Of a DNA stretch of 64,000 nt, positions 8,414 to 16,215 are shown in pieces. The notes beneath the pieces are model-generated. The model searched no databases. It was not told where the DNA came from and worked only from the letters and a program-made list of their open reading frames with translations. The first letter of the stretch is position 1, and every line of letters begins with the position of its first letter. The stretch is from contig CBDCCX010000006.1 of NCBI GenBank assembly GCA_965215165.1, positions 806,001 through 870,000 of the forward strand, given 5' to 3'. Source of the stretch: JANQRZ01 sp965215165. GTDB taxonomy: Bacteria; Bacteroidota; Rhodothermia; Rhodothermales; JANQRZ01. The translations under genes were made by a program, and so were the position numbers.

Positions 8414-9661
8414 ATGCCCGACCTGTCTGCACCTCGTTTCCAGAAGACCACGCTCGACAGCGGCATCCGCGTCGTCAGCGAGCACATCCCCTCGGTGCGG
8501 TCCGTGGCCGTCGGGGCGTGGCTTGCGGCCGGCGCGCGCGACGAGGCCTCGGCCGACAACGGCATCTCGCACTTCATCGAGCACATGGTGTTCAAGGGGA
8601 CGCGCCGACGCCGGATGCACCACATCGCCCAGCGGATGGAGGCCGTTGGCGGCTACCTCAACGCCTTCACCTCGAAGGAGACGACGTGCTACTACGCCCG
8701 CGGCCTCGACGAACACCTGAACCGCGCGCTCGACGTCGTGCTCGATCTCGTCACCGACCCGACGCTGCCCGAGCGCGAGGTGGAGAAGGAGAAGGAGGTC
8801 GTCGTCGAGGAGATGAAGATGTACCAGGACACGCCCGAGGACCTCGTCTTCGACCACTACGAGGCCGCGATCTATCCGCACCACCCGCTCGGCCGCCCCA
8901 TACTCGGCGTGCCCGAGACCGTCCACTCGTTCACGCGCGAGCGGCTGCTGAACCACATCGACACCCACTACGCCCCGAACCGACTCGTCGTGGCCGTGGC
9001 GGGCAACGTCAACCACGCTGCCGTCGTCCGCCAGGTCGAGCGGCTGACGGCGGAGATCGAGCGCGCCCCGCAGCCGGTCCAGCGCGAGGCCGTCAACGGC
9101 TACGCCGCCGCCGAAGACCTGGTGCATCGCCCGGTCCAGCAGGCGCACCTCATCGTGGGCACGCGCGCCCTCGGCCTCGACGACCCGCGCCGGACGGTAC
9201 TCACGACGCTCAACACGCTTCTCGGCGGGGGCATGAGCAGCCGGCTCAGCCAGAACATCCGGGAGAAGTACGGCTACTGCTACAACATCTACTCGTTCAC
9301 CAACATGTTCTCCGACACCGGCGACTTCGGGGTCTACATGGGCACCGACGCCGGCAAGGTCGATCGCTCGCGGAAGCTGATCGGGCGGGAGCTGGACAAG
9401 CTGGCGGCGAAGCCGGTGAGTCCGCGCACGCTGAGCCAAGCCAAGAGTCAGCTCAAAGGGTCGCTGATGCTCGGGCTCGAGAGCATGAGCAACCGGATGA
9501 TGCGCCTCGGGCGGATAGAGCTCGCCTTCGAGCGCTACTTCACGCTCGACGAAGTCATTGCCTCGATCGACGCCGTGACGGCCGACGAGGTGCAGGCCCT
9601 CGCCGCCGAGCTCTTCGCCCCGGAGCGGCTGTCTACGGTGGCTATCCTGCCGGAAGCGTGA
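8414..9661 (+). CDS. M16 family zinc peptidase
   Basis: Insulinase/processing-peptidase-like zinc protease. I start at 8414 (MPDLSAPRFQKTTLDSGIRV), which gives the 415-aa single-subunit form; the open frame upstream is non-coding in character. The inverted zinc motif HFIEH is at residues 53-57, with the downstream helix EREVEKEKEVVVEEMKMYQD supplying the distal Glu. The second half contains the M16_C domain (GGGMSSRLSQNIREKYGYCY). Proteins of this type in Bacteroidota-like bacteria are close to mitochondrial processing peptidase. A DUF4160 remnant starts 3 bp after its stop. Confidence 0.93.
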   Translation: MPDLSAPRFQKTTLDSGIRVVSEHIPSVRSVAVGAWLAAGARDEASADNGISHFIEHMVFKGTRRRRMHHIAQRMEAVGGYLNAFTSKETTCYYARGLDEHLNRALDVVLDLVTDPTLPEREVEKEKEVVVEEMKMYQDTPEDLVFDHYEAAIYPHHPLGRPILGVPETVHSFTRERLLNHIDTHYAPNRLVVAVAGNVNHAAVVRQVERLTAEIERAPQPVQREAVNGYAAAEDLVHRPVQQAHLIVGTRALGLDDPRRTVLTTLNTLLGGGMSSRLSQNIREKYGYCYNIYSFTNMFSDTGDFGVYMGTDAGKVDRSRKLIGRELDKLAAKPVSPRTLSQAKSQLKGSLMLGLESMSNRMMRLGRIELAFERYFTLDEVIASIDAVTADEVQALAAELFAPERLSTVAILPEA

Positions 9662-9664
9662 GCC

Positions 9665-9902
9665 GTGCCGAATATCTCGACCTACCTCTTGCAGCACGAA
9701 GCAGCACCACCGTCCTCACGTACACGTTTTCTACAACGATGAGGAGGCGGTAATAGAAATCCCCAATGGTGTGATGATCGAGGGCTCCCTCGCTAACCGT
9801 GCGCTCCGCAAAGTCCGTGCATGGATCGAGCTTAATGACGAGGCGTTGATGGAGCGTTGGGGAAAGGCCGCCCGTAACGAACCCCTCACCCGAATCGACT
9901 AA
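9665..9902 (+). pseudogene. DUF4160-like protein, apparently frameshifted
   Basis: From GTG at 9665 the sequence reads MPNISTYLLQHEA and stops soon after; the rest of a DUF4160 protein is found in another frame (HVHVFYNDEEAVIEIPNG, then a C-terminal helix and stop at 9900-9902). The break falls near 9690-9712, where GCAGCAC is duplicated, so slippage is a plausible cause. No start codon serves the second frame upstream. DUF4160 genes are usually paired with a DUF2442 gene, and one follows 11 bp later. An assembly error cannot be excluded. Confidence 0.65.
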
Positions 9903-9913
9903 CCTATTTAGCC

Positions 9914-10174
9914 ATGCGCTCTTCGCCTTACATCGAACGCGCTGATCCTCACGACGACCATACGCTCACGCTGTCGTTCGAGAACGGGGAGCGCCGGGCG
10001 TTCGACTTCAAGCCCTACCTCGAGACGCCGGTGTTTGCTCCGCTCGCCGACCTCAGCCTCTTCCGGCAGGTGCGGATCGTCTACGGCTCGCTGGAGTGGC
10101 CCGGAGAGCGAGACCTCGCCTACGATTCGCTCTACGCCGAGTCCGTGCCACTGCCCGAGAGCATTCACGGCTGA
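9914..10174 (+). CDS. DUF2442 domain protein
   Basis: 86-aa protein with the family pattern: a strand-rich N-terminus DHTLTLSFENGERRAFDF, then KPYLETPVFAPLADLSLFRQV and a C-terminal WPGERDLAYDSLYAESVPL. DUF2442 proteins commonly sit beside DUF4160 proteins in pairs that look like toxin-antitoxin or mobile accessory modules; their biochemical activity is not established. Here the DUF4160 partner just upstream looks broken, so this may be an orphan remnant of the pair. Confidence 0.85.
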   Translation: MRSSPYIERADPHDDHTLTLSFENGERRAFDFKPYLETPVFAPLADLSLFRQVRIVYGSLEWPGERDLAYDSLYAESVPLPESIHG

Positions 10175-10224
10175 CAGGTCTGCGGACTCCCGACTTCCTG
10201 ACGCCTCTACACTCCGACCCAAAC

Positions 10225-11187
10225 ATGAAAGTCCTCGTCACCGGCGGTGCCGGATTCATCGGCTCCCACGTCGCCGACGCCCTCGTCGCGCGCGGCTACG
10301 ACGTCCACGTTATGGACGACCTCTCCGGCGGACGCCGCGAAAACGTCCCCGATGCTGCCACCTTCCACCAACTCGACATCCGCTCGGACGAGGCCGCCGA
10401 CCTGATCCGGCAGGAGCGGTTCGACGCGCTCGCGCACCTCGCGGCACAGATGGACGTGCGCCGCTCCGTCGCCGACCCGCGCTTCGACGCCGACGTCAAC
10501 GTGCTCGGGTTCCTGAACCTGATGGAGGCAGGGCGCGAGGCGGGGCTCAAGAAGGTCGTCTTCGCCTCGACGGGCGGCGCGATCTACGGCGAGCCAGACC
10601 CGGCCGTCAACGGCGGCGGGCCGCAGCCGGAGCGCCACCCGCAGCGCCCGCTCTCGCCCTACGGCATCACCAAGCTCGTCACCGAGAAATACCTCCACTT
10701 CTACGAGCAGAGCTACGGCATCCCCTACGCCGCGATGCGCTTCGGCAACGTCTACGGCCCGCGCCAGAACCCCCACGGCGAGGCCGGCGTCGTCGCCATC
10801 TTCGCCGAGCGCCTGCTCGACGGGCAGCAACCGGTGATCTACGGGCACGGCGAGCAGACGCGCGACTACGTCTACGTCGGGGACGTCGTTCGCGCCGTCC
10901 TCGCCGGCCTCGACCACGACGGCTCCGACGTGTTCAACGTCGGCACCGGGCGCGAGACGAGCGTGAACACCCTCTTCCGGGTCATCAACGACTTGACCGG
11001 CGGTCGCGCCCAAGAGCAGCACGCCGAGGCCAAGCCCGGCGAGCAGCAGCGCAGCGTCCTCGACGTGTCGCACGCGAAGGAGACCCTCGGCTGGACCCCG
11101 AGGGTGGAGCTAGAGACTGGCCTGAGCCGGACCGTAGACTGGTTTGCCGAGCGACGAACAGCGAGCGACGAGCTACAAACGGGTTGA
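10225..11187 (+). CDS. NAD-dependent nucleotide-sugar epimerase (GalE-like)
   Basis: Short-chain dehydrogenase/reductase of the extended type. The start ATG at 10225 gives MKVLVTGGAGFIGSHVADAL with the NAD-binding GxxGxxG at the very N-terminus (320 aa). The catalytic YxxxK is in SPYGITKLVTEKY, and RFGNVYGPRQNP marks the substrate loop typical of UDP-glucose/UDP-GlcNAc 4-epimerases. The exact sugar is not certain. It probably feeds surface polysaccharide synthesis. Its last codons form the left arm of an inverted repeat whose right arm ends at the scpA start. Confidence 0.9.
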   Translation: MKVLVTGGAGFIGSHVADALVARGYDVHVMDDLSGGRRENVPDAATFHQLDIRSDEAADLIRQERFDALAHLAAQMDVRRSVADPRFDADVNVLGFLNLMEAGREAGLKKVVFASTGGAIYGEPDPAVNGGGPQPERHPQRPLSPYGITKLVTEKYLHFYEQSYGIPYAAMRFGNVYGPRQNPHGEAGVVAIFAERLLDGQQPVIYGHGEQTRDYVYVGDVVRAVLAGLDHDGSDVFNVGTGRETSVNTLFRVINDLTGGRAQEQHAEAKPGEQQRSVLDVSHAKETLGWTPRVELETGLSRTVDWFAERRTASDELQTG

Positions 11188-11226
11188 CCCCACTCGTCGT
11201 TCGTCATTCGTAACTCGTCATTCGAG
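11148..11226 (+). repeat. Gene-junction inverted repeat (epimerase/scpA)
   Basis: Left arm 11148-11176 (CGAGCGACGAACAGCGAGCG...) lies in the last codons of the epimerase gene; right arm 11192-11226 (ACTCGTCGTTCGTCATTCG...) ends directly before the scpA ATG. The arms are quasi-complementary over about 30 positions, differing mostly by transitions, and each is built of an iterated CGTCGTT/CGAGCGA-type word. Confidence 0.65.
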
Positions 11227-11991
11227 ATGTATAGAATCCAGCTTCAGAACTTCGAGGGGCCGCTCGACCTGCTCCTGTTTTTCATCCGCCGCGATGAGCT
11301 GGACATCCATGACATCCCCGTTGCCCGCATCACCGACGAGTACCTCGCCTACGTCCGGGTCCTGGAGGAGATTGACCTCGACGGCGTCGGCGACTTCATC
11401 TACATGGCCGCGATCCTGATCGGGATCAAGGCCAAGCTGCTGCTGCCCCGGCCGGATTTGGACGCCGGGGGCGAGCCGGTCGACCCCCGCGCCGAGCTGG
11501 TGCAGCGGCTCCTGGAGTACATGCGCTACAAAGAGGCCGCCGGGCACCTCGCCCGCCGCTTCGAGGCGCGCGGCGAGCAGTTCGTGCGCGGGGCCGCCGC
11601 TAACGTGCAGGTGCACCGCGATGGCGGGGAGGAGCCGAGCTACCGCGTCTCGGTCTTCGACCTGATCTCGGTCCTCAAGCGCGTGCTGGCGCAGGCCCCC
11701 GACGAGCCGCTGCGGCATCCGGTACAGCGCTACGAGTACACGATGGAAGAGCAGCAGGACTTCGTGCTCCGCCGGGTCCGCGACGGGCGCACCGCGTTCA
11801 CCGCGCTCGTGGCCCGGCGCTCGAAGCCGTTCATCATCACCGCCTTCCTCGCCATCCTCGAGCTGGTGCAGCGCCACGCCCTCCGCATCGTGGACGGGGT
11901 GACGAGCGAGGACTTCTGGCTCGCCCCCGGCGCGCGGCCCGTCGTCCACGACTCCCTCGAGGCTGCCGTCGAGAACGCCCGGCAAGAGTAG
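11227..11991 (+). CDS. scpA: Segregation and condensation protein A
   Basis: ScpA is the kleisin that joins SMC heads in the bacterial condensin. The 254-aa product starts MYRIQLQNFEGPLDLLLFFI, the family hallmark, followed by the ELDIHDIPVARITDEYLAYV helix pair and the IYMAAILIGIKAKLLLPRP segment. The C-terminal winged helix (TAFTALVARRSKPFIITAFL, LAILELVQRHALRI) binds the SMC head. scpB follows 26 bp downstream, as expected for an scpAB operon. The smc gene itself is not in the window. Confidence 0.95.
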   Translation: MYRIQLQNFEGPLDLLLFFIRRDELDIHDIPVARITDEYLAYVRVLEEIDLDGVGDFIYMAAILIGIKAKLLLPRPDLDAGGEPVDPRAELVQRLLEYMRYKEAAGHLARRFEARGEQFVRGAAANVQVHRDGGEEPSYRVSVFDLISVLKRVLAQAPDEPLRHPVQRYEYTMEEQQDFVLRRVRDGRTAFTALVARRSKPFIITAFLAILELVQRHALRIVDGVTSEDFWLAPGARPVVHDSLEAAVENARQE

Positions 11992-12017
11992 GTCCCTCAC
12001 TCCCGCCACGCCAGTCT

Positions 12018-12680
12018 ATGGAACCGCTCGAACGCGTCGCCGAAGCGCTCATCTTTGCCGCCGATACACCCGTCACGGCCGACGCCGTAGCCTACGTGTT
12101 CGCCTCCGTCACGGGGAACGAGGAGGCGGACGGCGCGGCGGTCGAGGCGGCGGTCGAGCGCCTGAACGGGGCGTACCGAGAGACGGGGCGGACGGTGCGG
12201 ATCGAGCGGTGGGCCGGCGGGTTTCGGATGGCGACGGTCCGCGAGGTCGCCCCGTTCGTGCAGGCCTTTGCGGCGGCCGAGGACGAGCGGCGGCTAAGCC
12301 GGTCGCTCCTCGAGACCCTCGCGGTCATCGCCTACAAGCAGCCAACGACCAAGCCGGAGGTCGACTTTGTGCGCGGAGTCGATGCCGGGTACGCGCTCGG
12401 GAAGCTGCTGGAGAAAGACTTCGTCACCGTCGTCGGCCGCGCCGATGCGGTCGGCCGGCCGCTGCTCTACGGGACCACCGACTTCTTCCTCGAACAGTTC
12501 GGCCTCGGGTCGGTCGACGAGCTGCCGCGCCCGCGCGAGATCGAGCAGCTTCTTAACGATCCCGCCTTCGTACACGAGCGTACCGAGCTGCTCATCAACC
12601 TCGAAGCCGACCCTAACCTCGAAGCCGACCCTTCCGGTGACGGGTCCACTCAGCAGCAGAGCCATGGCGAAGAAACCTAA
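12018..12680 (+). CDS. scpB: Segregation and condensation protein B
   Basis: ScpB dimers bind ScpA and regulate condensin. The 220-aa product starts MEPLERVAEALIFAADTPVT and contains two winged helices; the second includes LSRSLLETLAVIAYKQPTTK and GRPLLYGTTDFFLEQFGL, both diagnostic. The last ~20 residues include a short duplicated word (NLEADPNLEADP), encoded by a 15-bp direct repeat. Its stop lies 17 bp inside the rluB start, indicating translational coupling. Confidence 0.95.
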   Translation: MEPLERVAEALIFAADTPVTADAVAYVFASVTGNEEADGAAVEAAVERLNGAYRETGRTVRIERWAGGFRMATVREVAPFVQAFAAAEDERRLSRSLLETLAVIAYKQPTTKPEVDFVRGVDAGYALGKLLEKDFVTVVGRADAVGRPLLYGTTDFFLEQFGLGSVDELPRPREIEQLLNDPAFVHERTELLINLEADPNLEADPSGDGSTQQQSHGEET

Positions 12681-13503
12681 GAGCGGGGCCGACTCGACGC
12701 GGCGGCGCAAGATCGCGCAGCGCAAGGAGCGCGAGAACGCGACCCCCGCGCCCGCGCCCGACCCCCGCGCGCCAGTCCGGCTCAACCGCTACATCGCGCA
12801 GGCCGGCGTCACCTCGCGGCGCAAGGCCGACGAGCTGATCTCGGCCGGCAAGGTGCGCGTCAACGACGCCGTCGTGACCGCGCTCGGGACCAAGATCGAG
12901 CCGAGCGACCGCGTGGAGGTCGACGGCCAGATCATCCAGCAGCAGGCCTTCGACTACGTGCTGCTCAACAAGCCCAAGAACACCATCTCGACGGTCGACG
13001 ACGACCGCGACCGCCAGATCGTGATGGACCTCCTCGACGCCGCCGCCCGCGAGCACGGCGTCGTCCCCGTCGGCCGGCTCGACCGCGACACGACGGGCCT
13101 CCTCCTTCTCACCAACGACGGTGACCTGACGCACCGGCTGATGCACCCGAGCTACCGCATCGAGAAGCTGTATCTTGTCCGCGCCTCCGCGCCGTTCAAG
13201 CCGCACGACCTCGACAGCCTCCGCACCGGCATCGAGCTAGAGGACGGACTCGCCAAGGCGGACCGCGCCGAGTACGTCTCCGAGGACGCGCGCGAGGTCG
13301 GCCTCGCGCTCCACGAGGGCCGCAACCGCCAGATCCGCCGGATGTTCGAGGCGCTCGGCTACGAGGTGCACCGCCTCGACCGGGTCCAGTACGCTGGCCT
13401 CGACCTCAGCAAGCTGCGGCGCGGCGAGTGGCGGCGGCTCAGGCCGCGCGAGATCAACCGGCTGCGCCGCCTCGTCAAGCTCAAGCCGTTGGTCTTTGGA
13501 TAG
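12664..13503 (+). CDS. rluB: 23S rRNA pseudouridine synthase of the RluB/RsuA family
   Basis: Makes a pseudouridine in 23S rRNA. I start at ATG 12664 (MAKKPKSGADSTRRRKIAQR), overlapping scpB; the longer frame is the scpB shadow. After a basic N-terminal tail there is an S4 RNA-binding domain (VRLNRYIAQAGVTSRRKADE), then the catalytic block PVGRLDRDTTGLLLLTNDGD with the conserved Asp, and EGRNRQIRRMFEALGYEV. 279 aa. It is the last gene of the scpA-scpB-rluB group, an order widespread in bacteria. Confidence 0.94.
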   Translation: MAKKPKSGADSTRRRKIAQRKERENATPAPAPDPRAPVRLNRYIAQAGVTSRRKADELISAGKVRVNDAVVTALGTKIEPSDRVEVDGQIIQQQAFDYVLLNKPKNTISTVDDDRDRQIVMDLLDAAAREHGVVPVGRLDRDTTGLLLLTNDGDLTHRLMHPSYRIEKLYLVRASAPFKPHDLDSLRTGIELEDGLAKADRAEYVSEDAREVGLALHEGRNRQIRRMFEALGYEVHRLDRVQYAGLDLSKLRRGEWRRLRPREINRLRRLVKLKPLVFG

Positions 13504-13606
13504 GTGTTGGTGGTGAGTTGTTGGTTGTATAGCTCGCCTCTTCCTGATGCCGTAGACGTCCGGGTTGCATCCCACTAACCACTATCTACTACCCACCATC
13601 CAACCC
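13498..13606 (+). repeat. Gene-junction inverted repeat (rluB/guaB)
   Basis: Left arm 13498-13528 (GGATAGGTGTTGGTGGTGAG...) starts over the rluB stop codon; right arm 13573-13606 (CACTAACCACTATCTACTAC...) ends 2 bp before the guaB ATG. The arms are imperfectly complementary over about 28 positions. They consist of iterated TTGGTGG / CCACTA words. Confidence 0.6.
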
Positions 13607-13608
13607 GC

Positions 13609-15072
13609 ATGAAAATCGCCTACGAGGGTCTCACCTACGACGACGTGCTGCTCATCCCGGCGCGCTCGGCGGTGATGCCCCGCTCCGTGTCGATGCGGAC
13701 GCGGCTGACCCGCACGCTCTCGCTCGGCCTCCCGATCCTGTCGGCGGCGATGGACACCGTCACTGAGGCCGGCCTCGCGATTGCGATGGCGCGCGAGGGC
13801 GGCGTCGGCGTGCTGCACAAGAACATGACCGTGAAGGCGCAGGCCGCCGAGGTCCGCCTCGTCAAGCGCTCCGAGAGCGGGATGATCCTCGACCCGATCA
13901 CCCTGCCGCCGGACGCGACCGTCGACGAGGCGCGGGCGCTGATGGCGCGCTACCGCATCGGCGGCATTCCGGTCGTGGACGGAGAGCGCCGGCTCGTCGG
14001 CATCGTCACCAACCGCGACCTGCGGTTCGAGCCGGACGGCGGGGCCCGGCTCGCGACCATTATGACGACCTCGCCGCTCGTCACCGCGCCCGTCGGCACC
14101 ACGCTCGGCGAGGCCGAGGCGACGCTGCAGGAGCACAAGATCGAGAAGCTGCCCGTCACCGACAACGGGGGCTTCCTCAAAGGTCTCATCACGTTCAAGG
14201 ACATCCAGAAGAAGCGCAAGCACCCCGACGCGTCGAAGGACGAGCACGGCCGTCTGCTCGTCGGGGCCGCCGTCGGGATCACCGCCGACACGCTCGACCG
14301 CGTCGCGGCGCTCGTCGAGGCCGGCGTCGACTTCGTGACCATCGACACGGCGCACGGGCACTCCGAGGGCGTGCTGCGGATGGTCGAAACCGTCAAGGGC
14401 GAGCATCCCCCCCTCGAGATCATCGCCGGGAACGTGGCGACGGCCGAGGGGACCGAGGACCTGATCTTAGCCGGGGCTGACGGCGTGAAGATTGGCATCG
14501 GTCCGGGGAGCATCTGCACAACTCGTGTGGTGGCGGGCGTCGGCGTGCCCCAACTCACCGCCGTGATGCAGTGCGCGGCGGCGGCGCACAAGTACGGCGT
14601 GCCCGTCGTCGCCGACGGCGGGATCAAGCAGACCGGCGACATCCCGAAGGCGCTCGCGGCGGGGGCCGACACGGTGATGATCGGCGGCCTCTTCGCCGGC
14701 GTCGCCGAAAGCCCCGGCGAAACGGTGCTCTACGAAGGCCGGAAGTACAAGAACTACCGCGGCATGGGCTCGCTCGGCGCGATGAAGGCCGGCAGCAAGG
14801 ACCGCTACTTCCAGGACGCGGAGGACGATCTGAAAAAGCTCGTCCCCGAAGGCATCGAGGGCCGCGTCCCATTCAAGGGCGACCTAGCCGAGATCGTCTA
14901 CCAGATGACCGGCGGCCTGCGCGCGGCGATGGGCTACTGCGGCTGCCCCGACATCGAGGCGTTGCACGAGCGCGCCCGCTTCGTCCGCATCACCGGCTCG
15001 GGCTTGCGCGAGAGCCACCCGCACGACGTGACGATCACTGAGGAAGCGCCGAACTACTCCGTTAGAGGATAG
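13609..15072 (+). CDS. guaB: IMP dehydrogenase
   Basis: Oxidises IMP to XMP, the committed step of GTP synthesis. The 487-aa protein begins MKIAYEGLTYDDVLLIPARS; a TIM barrel is interrupted by two CBS domains (about residues 95-205, with RIGGIPVVDGERRLVGIVTN). The catalytic loop GPGSICTTRVVAGVG has the active-site Cys at about residue 303, and the flap shows YRGMGSLGAMKAGSKDRYFQ. Length and motifs are canonical. Its last codons form the left arm of another junction inverted repeat. Confidence 0.98.
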   Translation: MKIAYEGLTYDDVLLIPARSAVMPRSVSMRTRLTRTLSLGLPILSAAMDTVTEAGLAIAMAREGGVGVLHKNMTVKAQAAEVRLVKRSESGMILDPITLPPDATVDEARALMARYRIGGIPVVDGERRLVGIVTNRDLRFEPDGGARLATIMTTSPLVTAPVGTTLGEAEATLQEHKIEKLPVTDNGGFLKGLITFKDIQKKRKHPDASKDEHGRLLVGAAVGITADTLDRVAALVEAGVDFVTIDTAHGHSEGVLRMVETVKGEHPPLEIIAGNVATAEGTEDLILAGADGVKIGIGPGSICTTRVVAGVGVPQLTAVMQCAAAAHKYGVPVVADGGIKQTGDIPKALAAGADTVMIGGLFAGVAESPGETVLYEGRKYKNYRGMGSLGAMKAGSKDRYFQDAEDDLKKLVPEGIEGRVPFKGDLAEIVYQMTGGLRAAMGYCGCPDIEALHERARFVRITGSGLRESHPHDVTITEEAPNYSVRG

Positions 15073-15145
15073 AGGATGGAAGATCGAGGATGACGCAGCT
15101 CCTTCTTACTCCTCGCTCTCTTCCATCCTCAACTCTCTATCCCCT
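15064..15145 (+). repeat. Gene-junction inverted repeat (guaB/M24 peptidase)
   Basis: Left arm 15064-15090 (AGAGGATAGAGGATGGAAGA...) overlaps the guaB stop; right arm 15110-15145 (TCCTCGCTCTCTTCCATCCT...) ends right before the ATG at 15146. GGATAG, AGGATGGAAGA and CGAGGA each pair with counterparts, separated by small bulges. Confidence 0.65.
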
Positions 15146-16213
15146 ATGTCTGAACGCCTCGCCACCATCCGCCGCCTCGTGGCCGAGCACGACGCCCACG
15201 CGGCGCTCGTCTCGTTCCTCCCGGACATCCGGTGGGCGGTCGGGTTCACCGGCTCGCACGGGCTGCTCGCCGTCACCGAAACCGAGGCACACTTTCTCAC
15301 CGACGGGCGCTACATGGCGCAAGCCGCCACCGAAGTGCGCGAGGCGCAGGTCCACGTCCCGGACGGTCGCCTCGTCGAGCAGGTCGAAGCCGGGGGCCTG
15401 TTCGGCGAGGCCGAGAGGGTGGTGGTGCAGGCGGACCACCTGACCGTCGCCGAGTGGAACGATCTGGCGGAGCGCTTTCCTACCCTCACCTTCGAGCCGG
15501 TGGCGGGGCTGCTGCGCGAGGCCGTGGCGTCGAAGACCGAGGCGGAGATCGAGGCGGTCGGGCGGGCGCAGGCGGTGACGGAGGCCGTCTTCGACGCGCT
15601 CCTGCCGCTCATCGGGCCGGGCGTGAGCGAGCAGCACCTCGCCGCCGAGATCGTCTACCAGCACCTCAAGCTGGGGGCCGCCGCGATGGCGTTCGAGCCG
15701 ATCGTGGCGTCCGGTCCGAACGGAGCGCTGCCGCACGCGCGCCCGTCGGGGCGCACTTTCCGGCCGGGCGATCTGGTGGTGATCGACATGGGGGGCGTCG
15801 TCGACGGCTACGCGTCGGACATGACCCGGACCGTTGCGGTCGGCGAGCCGGATGAGGCGGCGCGGCGAGCCTATGCCGTGGTCCTCGACGCGCAGGAGCA
15901 GGCCGTCGCCGCCGTGCAAGCCGGAGCGTCGGGCCAGGCCGTCGACGCCGTCGCGCGCGGCGTGATCGAGGAGGCGGGCCTGGGCGAGTACTTCACCCAC
16001 AGCCTCGGGCACGGCGTCGGGCTGCAAGTGCACGAGTGGCCGCGCCTCTCGCACCGCGCCGACGACACGCTCCCGGCGAATGCCGTGGTGACGGTGGAGC
16101 CGGGCGTCTATCTGCCCGAGCGGTTCGGCATTCGCATCGAAGACATGGTGGTGGCGCGGGAAGGCGGACCGGAGGTGCTGACGCGCACGCCCAAGTCGCT
16201 CCTTGTCCTCTAG
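15146..16213 (+). CDS. M24 family metallopeptidase (Xaa-Pro aminopeptidase/dipeptidase type)
   Basis: Cleaves N-terminal residues preceding proline or similar peptides with a dinuclear metal centre. The 355-aa protein has a creatinase-like N-domain (1-130) and a pita-bread domain with all five metal ligands visible in order: VIDMGGVVDGYASDMTRT (two Asp), HSLGHGVGLQVHEWP (His), VVTVEPGVYLP (Glu) and GIRIEDMVVA (Glu). The substrate is not defined further. The next gene (GT2) starts 2 bp after its stop with GTG. Confidence 0.93.
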   Translation: MSERLATIRRLVAEHDAHAALVSFLPDIRWAVGFTGSHGLLAVTETEAHFLTDGRYMAQAATEVREAQVHVPDGRLVEQVEAGGLFGEAERVVVQADHLTVAEWNDLAERFPTLTFEPVAGLLREAVASKTEAEIEAVGRAQAVTEAVFDALLPLIGPGVSEQHLAAEIVYQHLKLGAAAMAFEPIVASGPNGALPHARPSGRTFRPGDLVVIDMGGVVDGYASDMTRTVAVGEPDEAARRAYAVVLDAQEQAVAAVQAGASGQAVDAVARGVIEEAGLGEYFTHSLGHGVGLQVHEWPRLSHRADDTLPANAVVTVEPGVYLPERFGIRIEDMVVAREGGPEVLTRTPKSLLVL

Positions 16214-16215
16214 CT

